Positions 24,373 to 36,490 of a stretch of DNA of 64,000 nt are shown in pieces. The position numbers and the translations under genes were made by a program. The stretch spans positions 15,004,001-15,068,000 of the forward strand of contig NW_020825288.1 of NCBI RefSeq assembly GCF_003286085.1, read 5' to 3'. The notes beneath the pieces were generated by a model. The model was not told the origin of the DNA and did no database searches. It worked only from the letters and a program-made list of their open reading frames with translations. The DNA is from Drosophila persimilis (lineage: Eukaryota; Arthropoda; Insecta; Diptera; Drosophilidae). How positions within the stretch are numbered: position 1 is the stretch's first letter; every line of letters starts with the position of its first letter.

Positions 24373-26529
24373 TTTAAGGTTAATCTTTTGGAAAGAGATG
24401 CTGATCTTTATTTATAAACACCCAAGCCGAGGCCCAGACTGAAACGCCAACCGACCGAGGGGCTCTGCGGCAAGACGCGCCTCTCTGAGATGATCATTAC
24501 AGATCCCAAAATCTTAAGGCCTCAATCATATGCGGGCATCTACAATTTGTCTTCATAAATTCCACATCTTTGGGATCATCATCTAGATGGTTTGATCTTC
24601 GATTTACAACAAATTATGATCATCATAAATCACGGAAAACTTTAAAACAAAATCCCCTTTGAACTCCACTCGGGTTCCAGCTCCATTCAACCTCATATCT
24701 GTCTATATTCACAGCTTTATCTAGCTCTTTGATCATCTTTGAATCTTACTTTTCCGCGAACCTGTCAGATCTTTCCACTCAAAGACACGCCACCAAATGA
24801 GTGTCAATCCAAATTATCCTAAAACCCCATCAGCCAAGAACTAGGCTCAAATTTCATATCGAAAAACCCACGAAATAAAATTGAAATTTCATCAATTTGA
24901 TTGGCCTTGGACAGATGCCACATAGAACCCTCGCAGAAACCATTAATAGTAGACTGAATTTTCCAACTGAATGCCGCGGCGGCGGCACACGATCAGATAA
25001 AAATATATCTTCGAGAGAGAGAGACAGAGACAGAGACAATGTCAATGTCAAAAATTGTGGCGCTGGCCTTTAAGCCAAAGACCAGACCAGACCAAACCAG
25101 ATCGATCTCTGGCCAGGCTTCGTTCAGGTAGAAAAACAGAAAAAAAAAGATACCCACGCGACGTGCGAGGCGACCCTTCCTTCCACCGAGGGGTTCTACT
25201 GTAAGACGATCCTCCGCAGTTGAAAAACGAAAGTGAAGGCAGGGGAGGGCAGCTCTCGTTGTCATTTGACAACGTCGCACAATTACACAACTAAAATGAA
25301 CAATATTAAACGAAATTATACTCTGGAAATGCGCTTGAAAGGGACAAAGGGACACCGAGAAAGAGAGACAGAGAGAGAGAGAGAAGGGCCTATGCCTGAG
25401 CGGCGGCATAAAACAAAAGGAGGACTCGACCGGACCCAAAAGGCAGACAAGACCCAGGGGCAAGGCAGCTGCTGGCAAGTTTTTGGTATATCATTTTTCA
25501 TGACAGTCGCGTACATGCGTATATGTGCATCCTGGAGCAGTACGACTAATTATGCCACTAATTTAGTTGTGGCTTCGAGGCCCCACCCCCCCCTCATCAT
25601 TATTTACTGCGGCCACCCAAAAACCGAAACAGAGACACACACAAATCATTCATATTTTTCGAAGTTCATGAAACGACTTCATCATTTTACGATTATTTCT
25701 AGCAATTTCAATGGTAAAACCCCCCCCGGCCCCCCTTTTGGAAAATGTGGCGAAAATTTACGATGCCTGTGACACAGTTAACTCATGCTCTCGGACACCG
25801 AAAAACATATATCAAATGTGTGGCACGGCACGACTTGGAATGCCATTCACGGAGACAGAGGGGGTTACCTGCTTTAACCAGAACTCAAAGGCAGAGCCCG
25901 GAGCCCAGAGCCCAGAGCCCAGACCCAGAGCCCAAACAATAACGTGAAATATGTGCGGCGTTTTGCAATTCATACGCAAAAATGGTTTCAGGATGAGGGA
26001 GCGCAACCATCAACGAGAAGAAGGACGACAACGACCACGACGATGGCGGCCCATTTGAATCGTTCGACCTGCCAATGGCTCTACAGTAGCCACTACCACA
26101 GCACTCCGCCACTCTCTGTGCCGCATATGCAACGCGAAGGGAGAGTGGGATACAATAACACATTGTCTGAGGCAAAAATGGGGCGACATTGGCAAGTGGC
26201 AGGTCAGAGAGCGGTGCGAATACAGTGCGTAACGAAAGACTACATACATATATGCCGTACAGAAGGGACTGCCAAAGAACAAACAGATGTGCCACAGATA
26301 CGGTGTAGTTTTTCATCGAAAAAGAACCAAAGAATAAATGATCCATTTATTGTAGAATTAAGATCATTCGATAACGGTTAAATACCAGATACTGTCATCT
26401 TTCGGAGATATTTTCTAGAAATTGGTAGAGTTATAGGATTTGTATGGCTGCGAGAGATGGAAAAGGGTATCAAAACGGACCAAAAATATAAAATTTTGGT
26501 ACAATTTCGATCTATGAACATGTAAAATC

Positions 26530-26855
26530 GAAATAACGAAAAAAAGTTGATCGATAGCAGTCAAAAACTACAATAATGTTGGTAGATTATCGACTAATCA
26601 GCGATAACATAATTTCCGCCAGTAAGCAATCGATAATATCTCGAAATGTTTGATATAATCGAGCCATAATCCATGAAATGCATTAATCATCGATAAATTA
26701 TCGATAACATAGCTACATGTTTAATACCATCGTTCCAAGATCCATTTAATACATTACTGAGCGATAAAATAGATAAACGATCGTTAAAAATAGATAAATT
26801 GTCGATCAAAATATATAAACTATCGATAAATCTCCATTAACTTATCGAAAACATT
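26530..26855. repeat. ATCGAT/CGATAA cluster 7 (inverted arrangement)
   Basis: CGATAAATTATCGATAAC, AGCGATAA and GATCGATAG words. The module lies on the right as its reverse complement (CCTTTCGCTCATGG, 26887-26900), so the whole unit appears inverted relative to the others. Confidence 0.7.
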
Positions 26856-28256
26856 CCAAATCGCTGGTACCAAATTTTCGTCGAGTCCTTTCGCTCATGG
26901 CAACTTTGTACGCCGATTTTGCACAAAGTGCCCGACGCAGGGCCTCCCCGCTTCCCAATACCCCCCGCCTATGTCCATGATATACACTGTAGGACCCCCC
27001 GCCTCCCGCCCCAAAACACAACCCACTCCCACTGCCGAATGCCAGACGACTGCACTGGTCCGTTGGTCTCGCATTTAATCTTCCAATTGAGTGCGTACCC
27101 AGCCCCATGAAGCCCCCTGAAGCCTCCTGTGCGCTGACATAGATAAACGGCCGGGAGAGGTAGGTCCTCCGAATATCCTTTGCCATATTTGCCCGCTCGC
27201 CGCGCGACAAAGAACAAATTCCGACTGCATTGTCAACATTTTTGCTTTTAAAAAACAATTAATCTTTATTAGTCGATGACTCAAAAGCCAATTAAAAGTG
27301 CCTCGCTCACAAACGTCCGTCTGCCTCAATCACGCCTCCAACCGACACAGCCCCCCCCCCTCCCCCCACCCCCTACCATCAACCATTTACCCCTGTATAA
27401 TTAATCATTTTTGGTATATATTTTTTGTTCGTCTTTCACTTTTGTTGCGAGGATTGCGAGTGCGATTGAAAAATCCCCCAAAAATCGAAAAAAAAAAAAT
27501 TGTGCAATATCCGTAAAATGCGAAAAACTTGCCATCAATATGCTACGCTCGGATACGTCCATCAAAAATTCACTGAAGCGTAGATCCTTGCCCGTTGCCG
27601 TAAAGGATTCGTTCCGGATTTATTGGCAGAAGAACCCCTGCCCCACCGTCGAAATTGACTTTTTTTTTAATATATTTTTGAAAGCCCAAAAAAAAAATAT
27701 ATATAAATTAAAGAAGGATCTCTGGTTGAGGGTCAAAATTAATCCTTTGGACACAAAAGGACTTTACGCACCAAAAACACTTGAAAGGCATTAACCCTCC
27801 GAAGGAAGGCAGGAAACATCCCTTGGCTTTTCGGGGGGTGGGGGGGGTTGGGCCGTGCAAATAAAGACAATGCATGGAAAATCCCTAAAATGATGTTAAA
27901 CAGAAAATAAATGAACTCCATTCGGAGGGGTGACGATTAGGGCGAATGGTGTAAGGGATTTGTGCGACAAGTATTGATGATCGACCAGCGATCTGATCCC
28001 TGGGACACTGGGAAAATCACAATCACATACGGGGGTAGCTAAATAATATCCTTATGCGCCATAACGTTGGTTGCTTTTCTAGGGGTCCCTTGTTTATTTA
28101 TAGATTTTTCGTGGGGTTAGAAAATTAGCAGCCTCACAAAACACAACAGAAATCAAACAATATTTACGGAAATACTTTAAGGCGGAATGGAAATATTATT
28201 GTCAACACTTTTGGGTCGGGGCGGGGCTGTATTGTTGATTTAGGATATTTTTGATT

Positions 28257-28300
<44 letters not shown>
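28257..28300 (+). repeat. GA microsatellite
   Basis: About 20 GA units, the longest pure GA run in the window. Confidence 0.9.
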
Positions 28301-28301
<1 letters not shown>

Positions 28302-29795
28302 GCGAAACAGGGAATTGGGTCAACAGCTGGGACATGTGTAAAAAGCCTTGTTGCAACTATTGTACAACATGTGGCAGTCGCTGTGTAAAAAATGTTCTTG
28401 TAAAACCAAAACATGGCCAAGAACAGAACCACGCCATCGGACATTGGTCAAAGGCGGCGGGGGAGGGGAGGGGGGCCGGCAAAAGTAGAAAGGAAAAACG
28501 CAACACAAATAAAAGAGCCCCCCCCCCCCAAAAGCAACGCCAAGTGCAGCAGCGGCAGCAGTCATGCCACAAGACAATGCAACAGCCGCAAAAGACACAC
28601 ACAGAAAACCAGACAGGCCCCAACCAGTTGGCCAGAAAGGAGCCTGGTGTCTTCTTGGTCTGATTCGCCTTCTGGTCCATTTGGTTTTGGGTCGTGCCTG
28701 TGCCTGGGCCTGGGCCATGTTTTTCGATTCATATTTTCGACTGTGGACTGCGGACTGTGGAGGTTTTTTCCCTTTCACGGTTCCCTGTTCTCTCCTTCAT
28801 TCGGTGCGTGGTTTAGATGTGCTCTTTCGAAGAGAGTTTCATGCATTTAGGGAATAGTTTGGCAAAGACAAAAATAGGCAATCTATGGATCAATCTTTGG
28901 GTTTAGGCTTCCTTTTTTCGTCTTCTCCTCTAAAAGGACTTTTCTTTCCCACAATTCTCTCCCTGCAACCCCCCCCCCCCTTCTTTCCCTCAAACAGAAG
29001 TGAAAGTGTATCCCTTGAATCGACTCGGCTTTTCTGCTTTCTCCTCCAATGAAATTTTCCATTTTCCATGGACAGAGGTTCCCGTCTCTCAAAACCAAAG
29101 TTTGTTCAACTTTTTTTTCTTTTTGTTTTTTCTGGCATGTTTATATTTGCTGCAAGCATTACTTTTTTACTCCATTTTACTCCCTTTTTTTTTTTGCTGT
29201 GTGGCACACAAACAAAAACCAGTTGCATGAAAAACAGCAACGGGTGGGGGGAGGCGGGGAAAAATAGAAACCAAATAGTGGAATTTTTCTCTATTTCAGT
29301 GCAAAGTGCATTGAGGCATGCAGCGGCAGAAGGGTTGCTGCAGCATCACGGAGTGGCAGCAAAAAGCGGTAGAAGGGATGCTGATGATGGCCGCCATTCG
29401 GAGTTGTTGAAATGCAAAATGCATAATGTATAGAGCCCCCTGCCCCCTGCCCCCCCTTCCTCGTTCAGCAAAAATTGTGTCAAAATCGGATGTTGCCTCG
29501 AGGGGGCAGCAGGTTGCAGCAGCAACTTTAAAATGTACACAAAAGGCTGTGCCCCATCGGCAGCAAACGGCAAAATTTATGGATCTGGCCGTGTAATTTT
29601 CTAACGTACCTGCCAATTTAACGGTAAAGTGTAAATTTCATTTAATTTGACGGCCGGGGCCCACGGATTGAAACCTCCCGGCGGTCAGCGGTTAATAAAG
29701 TTGCACCATCAGTAGTGGCAGTGGCAGGGGCAACAAAACTAATTAGTGCACACACACACACACACACAGAAGGAGGCGCAGTAGATCCGCTAGAA

Positions 29796-29845
29796 ACTTA
29801 CCTAAAAAGAGAGAGAAAAATAGAAGAAAAAGATGATTTAATAAG
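29796..29845 (-). promoter_or_regulatory. Recursive splice site (ratchet point) in the giant first intron
   Basis: On the minus strand a long pyrimidine tract (29845-29804, nearly all T and C) runs into TTTTTAG|GTAAGTTT, an acceptor fused directly to a consensus donor with nothing between (junction 29802/29801). This is the known form of Drosophila recursive splice sites, which remove very large introns in steps. Its orientation matches the SAM gene. It would split the inferred 45.9-kb intron (58693 to 12827) into about 28.9 and 17.0 kb. Use in vivo is not shown. Confidence 0.6.
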
Positions 29846-30279
29846 CAATTAAATTATTCGAAATAATGCAATCCACGAGTGCGGGCAAGGAGGAGGCGCG
29901 AGAGGCCCTGTTAGAGCTAGGGGGGAGAGGCCGCTGAAATTGCAATTTTCCAGCAAATTCATAACAACAAAAAATTATACAAAATCAGGCCGCAGGCGGA
30001 AAAGGGAGATGGCGGTAAAAAATAGAAGAGCAAAAGCGGTAGAAAGAGCAGAAAACAGTGCGTTACGAAAATCTATGACTGCTTTTAACAGATATTTAAC
30101 AAATAATTTGAGTCTAAGTCTCAAATTTCCCTCCAATAAGTTGGAAAAAAAACTAAACATAAGATTACTTTCAGTGCATATATTTTTCTCTGTTGGCTGT
30201 GCGTGACAATTGGCTATGAATATTTTTCCAGTGTCTGAGCGAGGCTTCTGTTTACTTTTCTACGCTACTGCGTTGTTCT

Positions 30280-30720
30280 TGTAATTTGAGCGACGGCGGG
30301 CGAGGGCATCAAAAGATCAAGCTGATAAAATCAGTCGTCAAAGGCAGAGCCGAAGTGCAAGCGAAATCGTTTGTCGTTTGTTGTTCGTATTGCTCGCTAG
30401 CGAGAGGCGACAAGAACTGTCTTGCAAAATTGTGCCGAGGTGTTGCCGAGTTCAAGCGAGAGGGAAATTTCGGTCCAGCTTGGGCATTTGCCAATGCTCT
30501 GACCGTGTGGCTGTTGTTGTTGTTGTTGACGGAGAGAGAGCATATTTCGGAGTTGCGTATTTCGCTCAGAGAGCAGATCACAGAACCGATAAGAGCTGTG
30601 CTTGGCGTTGCCGAGTGCAAGGGAGAGGCAAATATGTGCCCATGCATTTCGTTGTGTAAAAAATTGTCAAGGGAAGAAGAACAGGATGCCAATGAATTTG
30701 TTATTTTTCTGCCATACACT
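30280..30720 (+). promoter_or_regulatory. Promoter-like block with an internal diverged duplication
   Basis: Less AT-rich than its flanks, with GAGAG words, a TCAGTC initiator-like motif at 30332, and two related segments: AAGAACTGT..GTTGCCGAGTTCAAG (30411-30460) and AAGAGCTGT..GTTGCCGAGTGCAAG (30591-30622). Frames on both strands are open for over 150 codons, but neither shows a recognisable domain. It may be an alternative first exon or an enhancer. Confidence 0.25.
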
Positions 30721-32380
30721 TTTGCCAGGCACTGTTCTATATGTATGTACATATGTACATATGTTCTTTGAGTGAGCAAATGTCGTAGAAAGAGAGAATC
30801 AACAGCTGCCAACCAGTCATTCTCTTCTACATAATGATCATCATCATCGTTCATCGTTCATCGTCATCAGCTGCGATAGCAACATCTCAAGTGGCATACA
30901 CATCCACCACAGATGCAGCGGCAGCAGCAGCTTCAGCCCGACAGAAGTCCAACTAATGCCATCAAGGCCCTGATGCATACAGTGATTAGACTGGACGTTG
31001 TACCCCCACCAACTGGAGGCGGCCTCTTCATTTTCCCCTTTTTTCGCATAGGGTTTAGAGGATTTTTTGGATTTAGATACATATGTATCTTCTAGAGGGT
31101 ATCTAGAGCTTCGTCTTTGAGAAATGAAGCTGGAGCTGATGCTGGAGCTGCTTCAGATGATGCTGCCTGATGATGACGATAAGTGCAGTTTGGTAGCGTA
31201 ATAGAAAAGTTGCCACAACGTGCAGCGGCCAGGGATGTGGATGTGTGCTGCTGCTGCTGTTGCTGCTGCTGCTTCTTGCTGATGATAATGATAGATAAGT
31301 GTGCGCCAAGTGCACTACGTAAGTTAGTCTCTCTAACTTCAAAAGCTATCAGCAGTTAAATCGAAAAGCAGTAAGCCATCCAGGGAGCAGCCAACGGGCA
31401 AGAACTGTAAATGTTGCACAGCTTAATGACAAGAGCGGCAACAGGAGGCACAAGGGAGCAGCCTCAGCATCATCATAGTCCCAGGGACAGGGATCTCTCT
31501 CTGAGATGCTCCTGCTGTTGCATCATTAGCAGTTGTGGGGCAGGCGTGGGTCTCCGTCTCCGTCTCCTTCTGGGGCATGGGGCATGGGAAATATTTGCTA
31601 TAAATGCATGCAACATTAAGTAGAACGCATTTTTTACTTTCTGCTTTGCTTTTGCCCCAGCATCTGCAACCTGATGACGCCACACGCCACTTCACTTGGC
31701 TGCCTCTCGCCAATGTTGCTGCCACTTCTTGCTGCCGCTGCCGCCGCTGTTGTTGTGCCTTTTCACAGCTCAACGCTTGCGCACATTTTGGAAGGGGGGG
31801 CGGGGGGAGGCAGCCGGAGAAAAGGGTTCGAGTAGGAGTCGTCTTGCCCTCGAAGGCGGAGGCGGTGGCGGTGGCGGCGGCGGCGGCGGTGGCAGTGGCA
31901 GTGGCAGTGTGTGTGCCTTGCGCCGTTTGCTTTATTTCTTTCCAAGAATCTTGACGGCTATTAAGGAACAAACAGAAACAAAACCAGCAGCAAAAAAGAA
32001 AGGGAGCCAACAGGAGTCGATATTTCCATACCCATTAATCGGAAAGAAATCATTCCCCTAAGCGAAAGGCTACACTCGAAGCGTTCGTTTCCTTCCGTTT
32101 TTGTTGCCTGCAGCATACCCTTCAACGCCCACTGAAATACCTCGTAATTCAGGCCAAAACGCAAGCCGTAAAATAAAATTATTATTTTCTTTTCGTGCTC
32201 ATAATTTTCGCTGATTTTTTTTTTTTTTGCGCTTGCTCTGGCCCGCACATCTTGCCGGCTTCTTCTTCTCAGCTTTTGCCCTCAATTAGTAAAAGATTTT
32301 TCCTCTTTGCCTTATTACATTCTTAGCCCTGGCTTCCACAGCTTTTCTAGCCCAGTAGTTTGCGCCTCCACTCGCCTCCA

Positions 32381-32411
32381 GCCCCCCCCCCCCCCCCCCC
32401 CCCCCCCCCCC
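32381..32411 (+). repeat. Poly-C tract
   Basis: About 29 consecutive C, the longest homopolymer here. G-quadruplex/i-motif potential and a likely assembly weak point. Confidence 0.9.
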
Positions 32412-32699
32412 ACGTTTCGGCTCTAGCAGTAAATTAAGTTACGACTCTATGTTGCATATTAGTGGCAGCCACCCACACAGAGGGAGAGAATCTACAGAGT
32501 TTTGAGGGCGGGGCCAGCTACTAAATATTGAAATTATTGCCCCAACTAATTGGCAGGGGGAGGGGGGAGATAAAATGGGAAGAAAAAAATAATATTAAGT
32601 TTTAGTTTTAAATTCTGCTCAGTTCAAAGCTTGTCCAGAGAAATCAAGGGATTAAAGAGCTGGTTTATAGGATGGAAGCAATATATTTTGATAGAGAAC

Positions 32700-33190
32700 T
32701 ATGGAGTTGACCCGATAAACTTCGGAATTCGATAAATAATCGATTTTATTGAAAGACTTTCAAATCGATTAAATATCGATTAAATAGCTACCGATAGCCA
32801 TAAAATAAAGAATTATCGATTTGATAAATTTCGATTTAATATTAATTGCAATAATAATTTTAATAAATATCGATTAAATATTAATTTAATTTATTTGAAA
32901 AATAATTGCAATAAATTTTGATTATATGGTTATCGATACGCATAAAATAAGTAATTATCGAATTAATACCCTTCGATAAAATATTAATATAATTTATTAA
33001 AAGAATAATTGCATTAAATATCGAGGCATAAAATAAATAATTATTTATTTAATAAATTTCGGTTTAATATTAATTTATTTTATCAAAAGAATAATTGCAT
33101 TAAATATCGATTATATGTTTATCGATTGTGTTCACGTCTTTGGTACAAATATCCGATAACTTTGTGGCGTGTTATCGATAACTTTGGCCT
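32700..33190. repeat. ATCGAT cluster 8 with about 110-bp tandem repeats
   Basis: AATATTAATTTAATTTATT, AATAATTGCAATAAAT/ATTGCATTAAATATCGA, TATCGAT and CATAAAATAA follow in the same order three or more times, showing local tandem duplication with divergence. Confidence 0.7.
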
Positions 33191-33989
33191 GTATAATCGA
33201 CGACACGTTCCATAAATCTCTTCTCTTGAATTTCTTTAGTTCTGGCCTTAATTTCTTGGACTCCTTTTATTATGGGTGGACCATGATTCATGATCACCAC
33301 TCAGTTTTTACGATCCACCCAGGGGATCAACGCCCAAGGATTAAAGCCAAGGATTTTGCATTTAATTCGTTTCTTGAATTTATTTTATGTTATTATTTAT
33401 TGACAATTTATTTTATTTAACCGCTGGACATTTGCGGGCATTTAGCTGCGATAAAAACGAAAAGTAGAGAGTGCCGAGGCAGAGGCAGAGGCAGGGCAGA
33501 TGCAGGGGGGTCTCGAGCGTAAAAAGAATTCTATTTTCTCAGGCAATAAAAATGTCAACAGCGTGGCCGCAGACCAAATGGCAATTGCAGAAATTCTCTC
33601 TATCTCTCTCTCTCTCTCTCTTTCGTTGCCTTCCAAAGTGATTTATGCATTTCGCATGCAAAACGCTAATCAGTGGACCCAAGGAACGGCGAATGGCGAC
33701 CCCATAAGTCTCCCCCCCTCCCCACCCCAACCCACTAGCCGTGCCGTCTGAAAGAGAAAAAAAGGGCGTCCCACAGCATCCACACAAACACACACACACA
33801 CACACACATGTCTGGTGGGTAATACAAAACTCAAATAGCGTTTAGCCAAAGATGACTAATGTGCTTGGACGCTGTCCAAGTGGTCAAGTGGGTTCCGGCT
33901 TCAGGCTCCACGCCACTCCTACAGCCATTCATGGGTTTTCTTTTTCGCATGTGGGATATTTTGAGATTAATGGAAATCTCAAGTAGCCC

Positions 33990-34500
33990 CAGATGATATC
34001 GATACCAGGCTTAAGCATCGATAAACTTGGGTGGGGAGGGGTTAAATATTCGATTTACTGATTAAACAGCGAAAATATTTGTACTTTTCTATTCTGAAAG
34101 ACTTTTGATATAGCTGTATCTAAAAAGTCTTTGAAAACCAAAAATCGATCCCTTTAAATCGATATCGAAGAAAAAATCGATAATTTATAATGAATAATCG
34201 ATACCTATGGGAGATCTTAATTTTGTTAATATTTTTAATAGATAGAACTTTGTACTTTCCATTACTTTTTTGGAAAAATACCATAAATAAAGTCCTAGAA
34301 AAGTCTTAGTTCTGTAATGACATCTCCTTAAATATTGTTATCGAGCTAAAAATCGATAAACATCATGAAAATATATACTTTTCAGTACTTTTTTCGGAAA
34401 AATACCATAAATAAAGTCGTAGAAAAGTCTTAGTTCTGCGAAGATATCTCTCCAAATATCGTTATCGGTTTAAAAATCGATAAATATCACTAAAGTAAGC
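33990..34500. repeat. ATCGAT cluster 9 with a 123-bp tandem duplication
   Basis: Copies at 34253-34375 and 34376-34497 share TACTTTTTT.GGAAAAATACC, ATAAATAAAGTC.TAGAAAAG, TCTTAGTTCTG and AAAAATCGATAAA. A more diverged relative precedes them at 34081-34200. Confidence 0.8.
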
Positions 34501-36019
34501 CAGCACCTGCCTTTATCTCTTCAACAAAACACCAAATAGAGAGTTTAATTCTTCCATTTACAACAAAACACATTTAAAAATATTTATCTTTAAAAAATAT
34601 ATTTGCCGCATCGATAAGCATTGTAAAGTCTTCCTCTGATGGACTGAAAGTGCACTTTATTGCGAAAATATAACCCTTTAACCCCCAATCGAAACCGCCC
34701 CCGAGGGAGAGAGGGTTGTTGAAATTTCAAAACTTGTTGAAATACGCGCATATGCCAGGCATAATTACAGCAAAAGAAACAAAGAATTGGTGAAATTTGT
34801 AACTTCTCGGAAAGTGCTTCAATAAGTAATGAGGGGAAAAAGGGAAACACTGGCTGGAGGGAGGGGAGGCCAAAGTTTCGTAGTTTGAAGAGAACTTGAT
34901 ATTTTGGCCTGATTCGCGGCGGCAAGGCCAAGCGTACATTTCGTTCATTAATATTTGATGGCCAAAAACTGTAAATACGCGACTTTTTCCAGGGGGGGGG
35001 TGGGGGGCCTTAATTAAGAGGTTTCCACTCGCAATTTAAATGAAGTTTTTACAATGAAACATTGATTGTAGTCCAGATTTCTTGCTTCCATTCCTCCATC
35101 GCTTTCAACCACAATTTTCAATTATATTCAATTGTGTAAGCAATAATGCTGAATATTTTGGTTTTGGTTTGGTTTTAAATTCACACAAATCGTTAGAAGA
35201 ATTTCCTGTGTCCAATAATTATAGATGATTCGAATAGGCCTGCTTTCTCCTTTCACCAAATTGCAATTAAAATTAGCAGCAAAGGGATGGGCTTCACTTG
35301 CCAATCAAAGGACATGTATGGGTCGGCATTCTATAACTCTATGCCGCAGAGACAATTTGCCTGCACTTGACCATAAAATTAATTAACTAAAATATGCCAA
35401 GAAAGAGCCTCCTGTACACACAGAGAAGCCCCTGCTCCAGAGGTCCCCGAACAAAGCCGTCCAAAAACCGAGAAATACCAAGAGCAACAACTGCGACAAA
35501 ATGTCACTTAAACGAGCAAAAGCCAGGGCACAAGACAGTGCGCCACATACCATACCTCCCTCTATGGCCTCTTCTGCACTCTTCTGCACTCTTCTTCAGG
35601 GCCCGTCTTACACTTTTGCCGGGCACTGTACTGGCAAGTGCTGCAAGGATAGAGACACTGACACTAGGCTTAGTTATTGCATTGTGCATACACAGAACCC
35701 TGCCTGTGCTCATGTCCTGAATGCCACAATTAACTAAAAGGCGCGCATCAAATTACAAACAAACAATACGACAAAACTGTACTCCTCGGAGCAGCATAGA
35801 AATTACAACAAAGAACGGAGGAGGCTACGCAAGCTGAAGCATTTGATACCCTTTCCAGGGAGAAGGCTTTGATTTGTTTTGGGTACGAAGTAACCATAAG
35901 CGAAAGGCTGCATTCGTTATGAGAAACATGCCACAGGGAGTTCATTTCCAAAGGGGTTATTAGATGGATTTTATAAAGAAATACAAAGACTGAAACGAAA
36001 TCATTCATATATGTATATA

Positions 36020-36490
36020 ATTTATCGGAGCTTTCGGAAAAAATGTCTCGGTACAAAATTCGAAAAAATACACATATGTATTTACATATTAATTTTCGGC
36101 CATTAATCGAAGCTATCAATAATTTATATATCTTATCCAAATTATCCAAAAATGATATTCAACAAAAATTTTGTAGTATATTATATCGATAATTTATCGG
36201 AGTTTTCAGAAAATTCTAATCTAAATTAAATTATGTATGTTATCAATATCATTTATATATCATATCGATAGATAAAATAAAATCTTAGTTATCGAAAAAT
36301 GATATTTGCAAAAATTACGTAATTATCAACTGTTTATTTTTATTATTCGATTATTTATCAAAGTTTTATATTTTTGCGATAGTTTATTGGTATTATTCAA
36401 AAAGTTATATTTAAAAAATGATGCTGCATGCTATTAATATCATTTATCGAATCTATCAGTCAGTTATCACGATTATCGATAATTTATCGA
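36020..36490. repeat. ATCGAT/CGATAA cluster 10
   Basis: ATAATTTATCGGAG, TATATCGATAATTTATCG and TTATCGAAAAATGATAT words, about 115 bp right of the module CCATAAGCGAAAGG (35894-35907). Confidence 0.7.

Larger units (their letters stand above)
21606..26529. other. Intron DNA, no gene seen
   Basis: Apart from the CTG microsatellite and the A-rich tract it holds ATA repeats (23397-23412), GA/CAGAGA repeats (25014-25040, 25358-25382) and GAGCCCA repeats (25895-25935). No splice-bounded coding exon was recognised. Confidence 0.5.

Noticed and set aside
30743..30764. ATGTACATATGTACATATG as an element terminus
   Set aside because: Such TACATATG runs are common simple sequence in fly DNA, with no second matching end nearby.
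31423..32010. Minus-strand frame of 195 codons
   Set aside because: It is driven by GCC/CCACTG/GGC trinucleotide repeats at 31850-31910; no domain and no splice-site support.
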